In this document: positions 7,922-14,594 of the stretch, piece by piece
How positions within the stretch are numbered: the stretch's first letter is position 1
Layout: every line of letters begins with the position of its first letter
NCBI GenBank assembly: GCA_041691295.1
Contig: JBEPVA010000061.1
Location: forward strand, 1 to 18,770
Length of the DNA stretch: 18,770 nt
Direction: 5' to 3'
Source of the DNA: DATEHG01 sp041691295
Lineage (GTDB): Bacteria > Gemmatimonadota > Gemmatimonadetes > Gemmatimonadales > GWC2-71-9
Notes under the pieces: model-generated
The model's input: the letters and a program-made list of their open reading frames with translations, nothing else
Told to the model about the DNA's origin: nothing
The model's database searches: none
Made by a program: the position numbers and the translations under genes

Positions 7922-8590
7922 TTAACGAAACGTTGCGATGTCGGCAAGCGGCTTGCGCCGAAGGTCGGGAACCATCGCCCCCTCGGCCGGGTAGCCGGCC
8001 ACGACCAGCATGACTGCACGCTCGTTGGCGGGACGATCGAGCACCTGGTTCAGGAACCCCATGGGGCTCGGCGTGTGAGTCAGCGTCGCAAGTCCGGCGT
8101 GATGGAGAGCCGCAATCAGAAACCCCGCCGCGATACCTACCGACTCCATTACATAGTAGTTCGTCAGCCGAGTTCCGTCCCCGGCGATGCCGTAGCGCTC
8201 GGCAAACACCGCGATCAACCAGGGCGCGGCTTCCAGGTAAGGCTTCTGTGCGTCGGTTCCCAACGGGGTGAGCGCCGCCAGCCAGTCTGCGGGAGCGGTA
8301 GCGTAGAATTCCGCTTCAGCGGCTTCTGCGGCCTCCCGTATCGCGTGCTTCAATTCCGGAGTGGCGATCCCCACGAAATGCCAGGGTTGGCGATGGGCGC
8401 CGCTCGGCGCCGTACCGGCCGCCTCGATGCAGGACTCGATCACCTCGCGAGCCACCGGCCGATCGCTGAACTGGCGCACCGTGCGGCGGCGTTGCAGCTC
8501 GGCGGCAAACTCCCGGCTCCGGAGCAACATCTCGGTTGGGGGATACTCACGGTAGGAACGAAACGGCACGAAGCCGATGCTATCAGCCAT
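7922..8590 (-). CDS. Nitroreductase-family flavoprotein, iodotyrosine deiodinase-like
   Basis: A 222-aa FMN-dependent nitroreductase-fold protein. RRRTVRQFSDRPV (34-46) and TAPSGAHRQPWHF (60-72) are the FMN-binding signatures. THTPSPMGF (171-179) supplies the Thr expected near flavin N5. The tail VPDLRRKPL matches that of animal iodotyrosine deiodinase. Glu92, Tyr96 and Lys116 align with the Glu-Tyr-Lys set that holds the amino-acid part of halotyrosine in IYD, including the E-x3-Y spacing. The likely reaction is reductive dehalogenation of halotyrosines or a related flavin reduction; the substrate is not proven. The start is ATG at 8590, 27 bp after the kinase C stop, with AAGG close upstream. 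It is the middle gene of the kinase C operon. No signal peptide is evident, so it is probably cytosolic. Confidence 0.9.
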   Translation of the reverse strand: MADSIGFVPFRSYREYPPTEMLLRSREFAAELQRRRTVRQFSDRPVAREVIESCIEAAGTAPSGAHRQPWHFVGIATPELKHAIREAAEAAEAEFYATAPADWLAALTPLGTDAQKPYLEAAPWLIAVFAERYGIAGDGTRLTNYYVMESVGIAAGFLIAALHHAGLATLTHTPSPMGFLNQVLDRPANERAVMLVVAGYPAEGAMVPDLRRKPLADIATFR

Positions 8591-8617
8591 TTCGCCTTAC
8601 GCCTCCCAGCTCCCGTC

Positions 8618-11248
8618 TCACGGTTTTTCTATTTCCGCTACCCACACATCCAGCTTCGGCTCCAGCACCGGCACGTAGAACCGCCCGTGGTTCAGGGCAA
8701 GACCGAACCGGTACTCCTGGGCCAGCGGGTTGTCGGCATAGACCAGGGTACGGGGTCGCCAATCCCGGCCCACCGGAAATGCCCGGATGACGAACCGGCC
8801 CGTGGCGTCGACGCTGGGCGCGTACACTGTACGCATGTCAGGTGAGAATACCGGCTCGCCGAAGGTCACGATGCTGCCGTCGCCGGCCGGTAACATCCTG
8901 GTCCGCTGACCAGACTTCGGGTCCAGCAGGTACAGACCCACCGAGTCCGCGAGAGGAACCCGTCCGTCGGGAGCCCAGGGCCCATCCGTGTGGCCCAGGT
9001 AGCGTCTGGGGGTGGACCAGCCTCCCGCCGGGGTCCTCTCCGCCACCACGATCCCGCTGTCCGAAACGGGGTCTGTCCAATCCAACCACCGTCCATCCGG
9101 CGACCATCGGGGCAGCCGGTCATCACCGGGGCCGGTGGAGACCTGGACCGCCGGTCCGCCGCCGGCTGGCATCACGAAGATTTCCCGATTATTGACACCG
9201 TTCCGCACCGAGTGGAACGCCACCTCCAGCCCGTCCGGGGACACCGTCGGCGCGAAATCATCGGCCGGATCGGTCGTCAGCTGCTCCGGCGGGCCGCCGG
9301 CCAGCGGAAGCCTCCAGATGTCGAAGTTGCCGCTCCGGTCCGAGTCATAGTAGAGCCATTTTCCGTCGGGGGAGACCACCGCCCATTCAATGTTCTGGGT
9401 CCCGCTGGTCACCTGTCGCGCCTGGGAGAACGGGACCGAGTCCCGGGCAGGAATCGCGATGGACCAGACATTTGACGTCTGGGTCATGACCGAATAGGCC
9501 AGCCGTCGGCCGTCGGCCGAGAGGCTGAGCCGCTCGGGGTTGAGCCCGGTGGTGATGCGGATCGGCGCCCCTCGCGGGCGGCCGGAGCCGTTCAGTGCCA
9601 GCTGGTAGATGTCCCGCCCGCCCTCCCGGTTCGAGATGAACAGGAGGGTATGACGCCCCGGCAGCCAGATCGGGCTGGTATTGAGGGACGTTGAATCCGT
9701 GAGCACCACCGGCGTTCCGCCCAAGACTCGCACCAGCTTGATGGTGCTGGGAGCGGTGTTGCCGTAGAGGTGGAAAGTGGGGTTGCCTTCGACGTACGCG
9801 ATCCATTCCCCGTCGGGGGACCAGGCCGGCGAATGCACCAGCGAGCCCGCCGCGACGATGGTGCGACCGGCCTGGTCAACGGACTGGGCGTAGATCGTAT
9901 CCAGCTGGGTGCCTCCCGTGTAGGCGAAGCGGGATCCATCCGGGGACCAGGCCGCGAACAAAGCCAGCCCCGTGGCGACCTGCCGCGCCTGTCCGCCGAG
10001 CGTGGCCATCAGATACAGCCCGTCATTGCCGGTGAAAAGCATTCGACCGCCGTCCGGGGAGATGGCTGGCAGGCCGCCGCCCGGCAGCGAGGCCGCCACC
10101 ACCGTGGGCGCTCCGCCTTCCACCTGCTGCACCACAACCTCGCTGTGGATGGCGTCCCCGCGCGTGTATGCGATCACCCGCCCGTCGGGGGAGAGGGAGG
10201 GCCACCTCTCGAAGACCGGCTCCACCGCCACGGCGGTCCGCTTGCCCAGTACTATCGTTTCCGGCGCCCGCTGCCGCAGCGTCAAGGCAAGGGCGCCAGC
10301 GGCAACCAGGGCGCCGCCAGCCAACCAGGCCGCCCGACGGGGGAACTGCCGCGGCGCACCGGCGGCAGCCAACGGCGGCGTGTGCGTGGGGGTCAGGCCC
10401 GCGGTCGGCGTCGCCAGCACTTCGAGCTGGGCCAGCAGGTCCTCCGCCTTCTGCCACCGATCGGCCGGTCGCTTCTCCAGGCATTGCATGATGACGGAGT
10501 TCAGCAGCGGCGGCACCGCGGGCCGTCGCGCGCTCACCGGTTGCGGCCCCTGGGTCACCTGCGCCGCCAGGATCTCCTGCGCACTCCGGCCGGTGAACGG
10601 CGGGTTACCGGTCAGCATCTCGTAGCCCAGCACCCCGGCGGCGTAGATATCCACCCGGTGGTCGAGCTGGGGATCGGCCGTGGCCTGCTCCGGGGCCATG
10701 TAGGAGGGAGTGCCGAGCGCGATACCGGCGGTGGTGAGCTTCTGCCGGCCCGTCGCCTCGCTGACCGCCTTGGCCACGCCGAAGTCGGTCACCAGGGCGT
10801 GGCGACCGGAGAGCATTACGTTGTCCGGCTTGATGTCGCGGTGGACCACGCCTTCGGCATGCGCCGCAGCCAGGGCGTCTACCACCTCGGCCAGGATCTT
10901 CACCGCGTCATGGATCGGAAGCTCGCCTTCCCGGGCCAGCCGGTCCCGCAGGGATTCTCCCGCCACGTACGGCATCACGAAGTAGAAGAACCCGCCACCT
11001 TCACCGGAATCGAGCAAGGGGAGGATGTGGGGGTGCTGCAGTCGGGCGGCAATCTCTATTTCCCGAAAGAACCGCTCGCTGCCGAGGGAAGCAGCGATTT
11101 CAGGGCGCAGGACCTTCACCGCCACCTTGCGATGGTGTTTGAGGTCCTCGGCGAGATACACCGTGGCCATGCCACCGGCGCCAAGCTCCCGCTCGATCCG
11201 GTAGCGGTCGGCGAGGGCGGCGGTGAGGCGCGGGAGTATTTCAGACAT
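8618..11248 (-). CDS. Receptor Ser/Thr protein kinase with C-terminal beta-propeller (kinase C)
   Basis: I chose ATG 11248-11246 (MSEILPRLTAALADRYRIE, 876 aa). The frame is open for 33 more codons upstream, but those cover the bipartite palindromic site, and all paralogues start at this point. The kinase domain spans about 14-275: GAGGMA, Lys45, HRDIKPDN at 136-143 (Asp138), DFG at 155-157 and GTPSYMAPE at 179-187. One membrane helix lies at about 307-323. The propeller has many blades: SPDGRVIAY, SPDGSRFAY, SPDGEWIAY, SPDGKWLYYDSD, SPDGLEVAF, SPDGRWLDW. Its kinase domain differs most from A, B and D (AEDLKHHRKVAVK, LGTPSYMAPEQATADPQ) and lacks the inserted loop. It heads an operon with the nitroreductase and ACT genes. 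Ligand is unknown. Confidence 0.94.
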   Translation of the reverse strand: MSEILPRLTAALADRYRIERELGAGGMATVYLAEDLKHHRKVAVKVLRPEIAASLGSERFFREIEIAARLQHPHILPLLDSGEGGGFFYFVMPYVAGESLRDRLAREGELPIHDAVKILAEVVDALAAAHAEGVVHRDIKPDNVMLSGRHALVTDFGVAKAVSEATGRQKLTTAGIALGTPSYMAPEQATADPQLDHRVDIYAAGVLGYEMLTGNPPFTGRSAQEILAAQVTQGPQPVSARRPAVPPLLNSVIMQCLEKRPADRWQKAEDLLAQLEVLATPTAGLTPTHTPPLAAAGAPRQFPRRAAWLAGGALVAAGALALTLRQRAPETIVLGKRTAVAVEPVFERWPSLSPDGRVIAYTRGDAIHSEVVVQQVEGGAPTVVAASLPGGGLPAISPDGGRMLFTGNDGLYLMATLGGQARQVATGLALFAAWSPDGSRFAYTGGTQLDTIYAQSVDQAGRTIVAAGSLVHSPAWSPDGEWIAYVEGNPTFHLYGNTAPSTIKLVRVLGGTPVVLTDSTSLNTSPIWLPGRHTLLFISNREGGRDIYQLALNGSGRPRGAPIRITTGLNPERLSLSADGRRLAYSVMTQTSNVWSIAIPARDSVPFSQARQVTSGTQNIEWAVVSPDGKWLYYDSDRSGNFDIWRLPLAGGPPEQLTTDPADDFAPTVSPDGLEVAFHSVRNGVNNREIFVMPAGGGPAVQVSTGPGDDRLPRWSPDGRWLDWTDPVSDSGIVVAERTPAGGWSTPRRYLGHTDGPWAPDGRVPLADSVGLYLLDPKSGQRTRMLPAGDGSIVTFGEPVFSPDMRTVYAPSVDATGRFVIRAFPVGRDWRPRTLVYADNPLAQEYRFGLALNHGRFYVPVLEPKLDVWVAEIEKP

Positions 11249-11274
11249 GCTGGACCCTGCTACCGCGTGTGTCG

Positions 11275-11314
11275 GCAGGTAAACCCGCCTCTCGGCAGCT
11301 GTCAGTAAACTGAC
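11275..11314 (-). promoter_or_regulatory. Bipartite palindromic site upstream of kinase C
   Basis: GCAGGTAAACCCGC (11275-11288, one mismatch from perfect symmetry) and GTCAGTAAACTGAC (11301-11314, perfect) are separated by 12 bp. The same layout stands upstream of kinase B. The site lies 27-66 bp before the chosen start, a normal place for promoter or operator sequences. This also argues against the longer open frame being coding. Confidence 0.65.
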
Positions 11315-11429
11315 GGTCGCGGCATACCACCCGTCGCTGTTCGGCATTCAGCGTCGAACTGAAGATTCCAACTCTGCCGCAAGCCGGAACCCCTGATCGA
11401 CAGGTCCGCTTCGCTTGAGCGACGAACAG

Positions 11430-11460
11430 ACGCCAGCAGGCCGCCACTCGAGGCTGGCGT
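11430..11460 (-). terminator. Possible terminator hairpin after kinase D
   Basis: ACGCCAGC (11430-11437) and GCTGGCGT (11453-11460) form perfect 8-bp arms around a 15-nt loop. It lies 47-77 bp past the kinase D stop, in the 258-bp gap before kinase C. On the minus strand only CTGTTCG follows, a weak U-tract. It could equally be a protein-binding palindrome. Confidence 0.35.
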
Positions 11461-11506
11461 TCGACGCGGTAGTTGTCGGAGGGGGTGAGGCGATCCGCGA
11501 TTCCCG

Positions 11507-14209
11507 TCATCGGGCCACGAGCCCCGCCAGCGTAGGCCAGTTCAGCATCATCACGAGCGGAACATCTGGTGTGGTAGAGGACGGGTGCAGTGCGAACCGC
11601 TGTCCATCAGGCGATACGTCGTAGGGGACGGCCAGATCAAGGTCGGCCCGCGAAAATGGCATGTAGTAGGCCGGTACCGGCGTCCCGAAGGTCAACTCAC
11701 TCCCAGGCTGCACCGGAGCGCTCATGATGTGATAGTCGGGAGCGTAGAAAAAGAGTTCGCGTCCATCGCGCCTCCAGCGGGGGCGCATTCCACCGTGCTC
11801 GGACACCCGGCGACCGCGGGAGCCACCATGAGACGGCACAACATAGATCTCGTAGGGGCCGGTGATATCGGAGGCATACGCAAGCCAGCGCCCGTCGGGA
11901 GAGAGTACGCCATGCATGCTGTTCCCGGAACCGGCGATCAACGGCACGAACGATGAATCGGCGAAGGTATATCGCCAGATCTGGGTGTGGCCCAGGCTAT
12001 CGGCGGCACGGACGGTGACCAGAAGCTCGCGGCCGTCCGTCGACCAGTCAGTGGGCTCATTGCATCGGGCATTGAGCAGCGCAAGTACGGGAATTGGCAG
12101 CACCTGCCGCACTTGCCCATCTGCCACCCGACGGGACGCGATGCCGCAACCGTCAGAGTACGCCACCGCGGTATCGAGGGGCGACCAGGTCGGCGACATC
12201 TGGAGACCGTTCCCTGGAACGCTGGGGCTCAAGGCACTGGTGGATCGGCGGGTGAGGTCCACCAGCCAGAGACTGATGCCACCCATCGCGATCCAGTCAT
12301 GTGCCCGCGCCCAGGCGTGGGTCCAAGTCTCGGCTTGGCGCAACGTGTCGGCTCGGAGGCTCCTGCCGGACCGGTCCACCACGATGTCGAACAGGTCGGG
12401 CAATCCCGGACGATAGATCAGCAGACCATTCGCTGACGCCGTGTAACTCAGGTCACCACCGGGTTCCCACACCGTGTCGGCTACCAGGACGGGCTCACCG
12501 TGGAAGACGCCTCGCTGGGGATCAAAGCGCCTGGCAAGGAGAGAGGCGGTATTGCTCCTGAAGCTCTCATACAGGAGGTAATCAGGCGGCACGAAGGTTG
12601 GCTGGCCGCCCGGCCCCAGTCGGCGTGAGGCGCCGGTCTTGGCATCGAACAGCACCAGCTCAAATCCGGACAGCGCCGTCCCGAAGGCCGAGAAGATGAA
12701 GCGGCTTCCATCCGGCAAGGCGATGGGCCGGTTCCACGGGCGGAGCGAGTCGCCGAATGCAATGGAGGTACAGGCCCCGCCATTGGCCTGGGTATGCACG
12801 AGTCCGCGGGTGTCCACGAAGACGATCTCGCCGGTCACGCTCCACGCTCCGCCTCGAGCCGCATATGACCGACACAGGCGGTTCGGTCCGCCCCCCTGCG
12901 ATGAAATCCGGAACAACCAATCATCAGCGAAGTAGCCGAGTCCGGTTCCATCCGGTGCCCAGAACGGCCATTGGGCTCCCGCCGTCCCTTCCAGCGGTGT
13001 GGCCTGCCGGGTCGTGAGATTCCAGACCCATAGCAGCGAGCCTCCGTCTTGAGCGAATCCGATGAAGGCCAGCCGGGTCCCGTCCGGAGAGAGCGCCGCG
13101 AACCGGGCTCCGCCCCCGAAGTCCACTCCCGTCGGCGGCGGCAGGTAAGTCACGATGGCGGGCGCTGGGGCCGGACCGGACGGGTGGAGCCAGCTCCAGG
13201 CGGCCGCGGCGGCCAGCACCGCCAGACCACCAAGAGCCGCTCGGACCCAGGTGAACCCGGCTCCTCGCTGCCTCGCTGCACTAGGCGGGCGGTGCGTGAC
13301 CTCGTTGCCGGCCAGCGCCGCGGCAAACTCGGCGGTGCTGGCGAACCGGTCAGCGGGCAATTTCTGCAGTGCGGTGAGCACCGCATCCTCCACGGCGGGC
13401 GGCACACTCTTGCGCTGCTCGATCAGGCCGGCCGGCTCCGCGTTCATCACCTTGGCCACGATGGCCTGCGCGGTGGGCCCGGTGAACGGCGGCTCGCCGA
13501 TCAGCATTTCGTAGGTCATGGCGCCCAGGGCGTAGACATCGCTGCGCGCGGTGATCTCGCGCTCGCCCATGGCCTGCTCGGGACTCATGTACTGCGGGGT
13601 GCCGAGCGACATGCCGGTCTCGGTCATCCGTGAACCGCCCCCGGCGCTGGAGACCGCCAGGGCAATCCCGAAATCCGCCACCAAGGCCGAGCCATCTTGC
13701 AGCATGATGTTCTCGGGCTTGATATCGCGGTGGATCACGCCGCGGCGGTGGGCGTAGTCGAGGGCACCAGCCACTTCAGCGGCCAGGCGCACGGCGTCGG
13801 TGATCGGCAGCTGCTTTTCGCGATTAAGCCTGTCACGGAGGGATTCGCCGTCGACGAAGGGCATGACGTAGTAGACCAGAGTCGAGAGTCCAGAGTCGAG
13901 AGCCTGTCCTGTCGCGTCTTCAGCTTTCGACTCTGGACTCTTGACTCTCGCGGTACCGGAGTCAATCAGCCCCAAAATGTGCGGATGCTGCAACGCCGCG
14001 ATGGTCTGGATTTCCCGCAGGAACCGATCGGCCCCGATGACGGCCGCCAGCTCCGGCCTGAGCACCTTGATTGCCACCTTGCGATGGTGCTTGAGGTCCT
14101 CGGCGAGATAGACCGTGGCCATCCCCCCCGCGCCAAGCTCCCGCTCGATCCGGTAGCGGTCGGCGAGGGCGCTAGCAAGGCGGGTGAGATCGGTCGCCGA
14201 AGCAGTCAG
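11507..14209 (-). CDS. Receptor Ser/Thr protein kinase with C-terminal beta-propeller (kinase D)
   Basis: With a CTG start at 14209-14207 the protein has 900 residues (MTASATDLTRLASALADRYRIE). The first ATG in frame, at 14122, would cut off the DRYRIEREL segment and half the glycine loop, so it cannot be the true start. The kinase domain spans about 18-302: GAGGMA, Lys48, HRDIKPEN (Asp162), DFG at 179-181 and GTPQYMSPE. One membrane helix lies at about 323-341, then a TolB/PD40-like propeller (SPDGTRLAFIGF, APDGTGLGYF, SPDGRWLAYASD, GPYEIYVVP) to the LNWPTL tail. An inverted repeat in the DNA adds a loop at about 88-111. AAGGA stands 8 nt before the CTG. The gene follows the 78-aa protein after 4 nt, suggesting coupled translation. 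Ligand and substrates are unknown. Confidence 0.92.
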   Translation of the reverse strand: MTASATDLTRLASALADRYRIERELGAGGMATVYLAEDLKHHRKVAIKVLRPELAAVIGADRFLREIQTIAALQHPHILGLIDSGTARVKSPESKAEDATGQALDSGLSTLVYYVMPFVDGESLRDRLNREKQLPITDAVRLAAEVAGALDYAHRRGVIHRDIKPENIMLQDGSALVADFGIALAVSSAGGGSRMTETGMSLGTPQYMSPEQAMGEREITARSDVYALGAMTYEMLIGEPPFTGPTAQAIVAKVMNAEPAGLIEQRKSVPPAVEDAVLTALQKLPADRFASTAEFAAALAGNEVTHRPPSAARQRGAGFTWVRAALGGLAVLAAAAAWSWLHPSGPAPAPAIVTYLPPPTGVDFGGGARFAALSPDGTRLAFIGFAQDGGSLLWVWNLTTRQATPLEGTAGAQWPFWAPDGTGLGYFADDWLFRISSQGGGPNRLCRSYAARGGAWSVTGEIVFVDTRGLVHTQANGGACTSIAFGDSLRPWNRPIALPDGSRFIFSAFGTALSGFELVLFDAKTGASRRLGPGGQPTFVPPDYLLYESFRSNTASLLARRFDPQRGVFHGEPVLVADTVWEPGGDLSYTASANGLLIYRPGLPDLFDIVVDRSGRSLRADTLRQAETWTHAWARAHDWIAMGGISLWLVDLTRRSTSALSPSVPGNGLQMSPTWSPLDTAVAYSDGCGIASRRVADGQVRQVLPIPVLALLNARCNEPTDWSTDGRELLVTVRAADSLGHTQIWRYTFADSSFVPLIAGSGNSMHGVLSPDGRWLAYASDITGPYEIYVVPSHGGSRGRRVSEHGGMRPRWRRDGRELFFYAPDYHIMSAPVQPGSELTFGTPVPAYYMPFSRADLDLAVPYDVSPDGQRFALHPSSTTPDVPLVMMLNWPTLAGLVAR
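13878..13948. repeat. Heptamer-based inverted repeat inside kinase D
   Basis: Left arm 13878-13902 contains heptamers gagtcga, gagtcca, gagtcga. Right arm 13924-13948 is its reverse complement at 23 of 25 positions, around a 21-nt loop. It is in frame and encodes the loop between GLIDSGT and LVYYVMPF. It occupies the same site as the elements in kinases A and B. Confidence 0.88.
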
Positions 14210-14213
14210 GCGG

Positions 14214-14450
14214 TCAGTCCTTGAATGGTGACTTGGAGGGCCGGGCGTGCGTGGGACCGCCGGGCTTGCCCAGCAGCCGCTGCAGCTCCTCTTCGCTCAG
14301 TTCGAACGGATCGGCTTCGTAACTCGGCGGATCGACCCGGATGATCTTGCCCGGGTTGTCGCGGGTCGGGTGAATTTCCCAAGCCGAGCGGGAAAGATCG
14401 CGCACTTCCCACTCGTGGCCTTCGGGGTCGGTGAATCGGCGGTACCCCAC
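14214..14450 (-). CDS. Small protein of unknown function (78 aa) upstream of kinase D
   Basis: The start chosen is GTG at 14450-14448 (MGYRRFTDPEGHEWEVRDLS), because GAGGAG lies 6 nt before it. An alternative TTG two codons upstream abuts that Shine-Dalgarno and is less likely. The protein is acidic in the middle (PPSYEADPFELSEEELQRLLG), with a basic proline-rich tail. It has no signal peptide or membrane segment. The RRFTDPEGHEWEVR part resembles a motif I associate with short uncharacterised proteins of Gemmatimonadota, but I can assign no function. It ends 4 nt before the kinase D start, so the two are probably co-translated. It could be a kinase partner or substrate, which is only a guess from position. 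Confidence 0.78.
   Translation of the reverse strand: MGYRRFTDPEGHEWEVRDLSRSAWEIHPTRDNPGKIIRVDPPSYEADPFELSEEELQRLLGKPGGPTHARPSKSPFKD
14218..14222 (-). promoter_or_regulatory. Ribosome binding site supporting a CTG start for kinase D
   Basis: AAGGA on the minus strand overlaps the last codons of the 78-aa gene and sits 8 nt before CTG 14209-14207. No ATG, GTG or TTG is in frame between here and the essential DRYRIE region. Confidence 0.5.
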
Positions 14451-14456
14451 GATCAA

Positions 14457-14462
14457 CTCCTC
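14457..14462 (-). promoter_or_regulatory. Ribosome binding site of the 78-aa gene
   Basis: GAGGAG on the minus strand lies 6 nt before the GTG at 14450. It favours that codon over the TTG at 14456, which directly touches it. Confidence 0.65.
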
Positions 14463-14484
14463 GGTATCGGGTGCGTCGGTTGAG

Positions 14485-14569
14485 GGACCAGAGGCCGGGG
14501 GTCAGAGATCGGAATCAGAGGAGACGGGGACCAAACGATCAGAACAATCTACTCTCTGGCTGCTGGACC
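14485..14569. repeat. Degenerate inverted repeat between the permease and the 78-aa gene
   Basis: In the 138-bp gap 14457-14594, the arm 14485-14509 (ggaccagaggccggggg then tcagagat) and the reverse complement of 14546-14569 (ggtccagcagccagagag then tagatt) agree at most positions with a gap. The purine-rich left arm continues in 7-bp steps (gggtcag, agatcgg, aatcaga). It looks like a decayed relative of the in-kinase elements, and it could also serve as a terminator for the permease. Confidence 0.45.
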
Positions 14570-14594
14570 CACATCCTTTCCCGGTTGCCAGTTC

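Noticed and set aside
9770..11308. Long plus-strand open frame (512 codons) opposite kinase C
   Set aside because: It is antisense to a clear kinase-propeller gene. The translation is low-complexity, rich in Gly/Arg/Gln/His, with no recognisable domain, as expected of a shadow frame in high-GC DNA.
11249..11347. 33-codon N-terminal extension of kinase C
   Set aside because: It would translate the bipartite palindromic site that is also present in non-coding DNA upstream of kinase B. All paralogues start at the later Met.
2469..13948. CRISPR array reading of the heptamer repeats
   Set aside because: Units are 7 bp without unique spacers, arranged as inverted arms inside coding frames. No cas gene is present.
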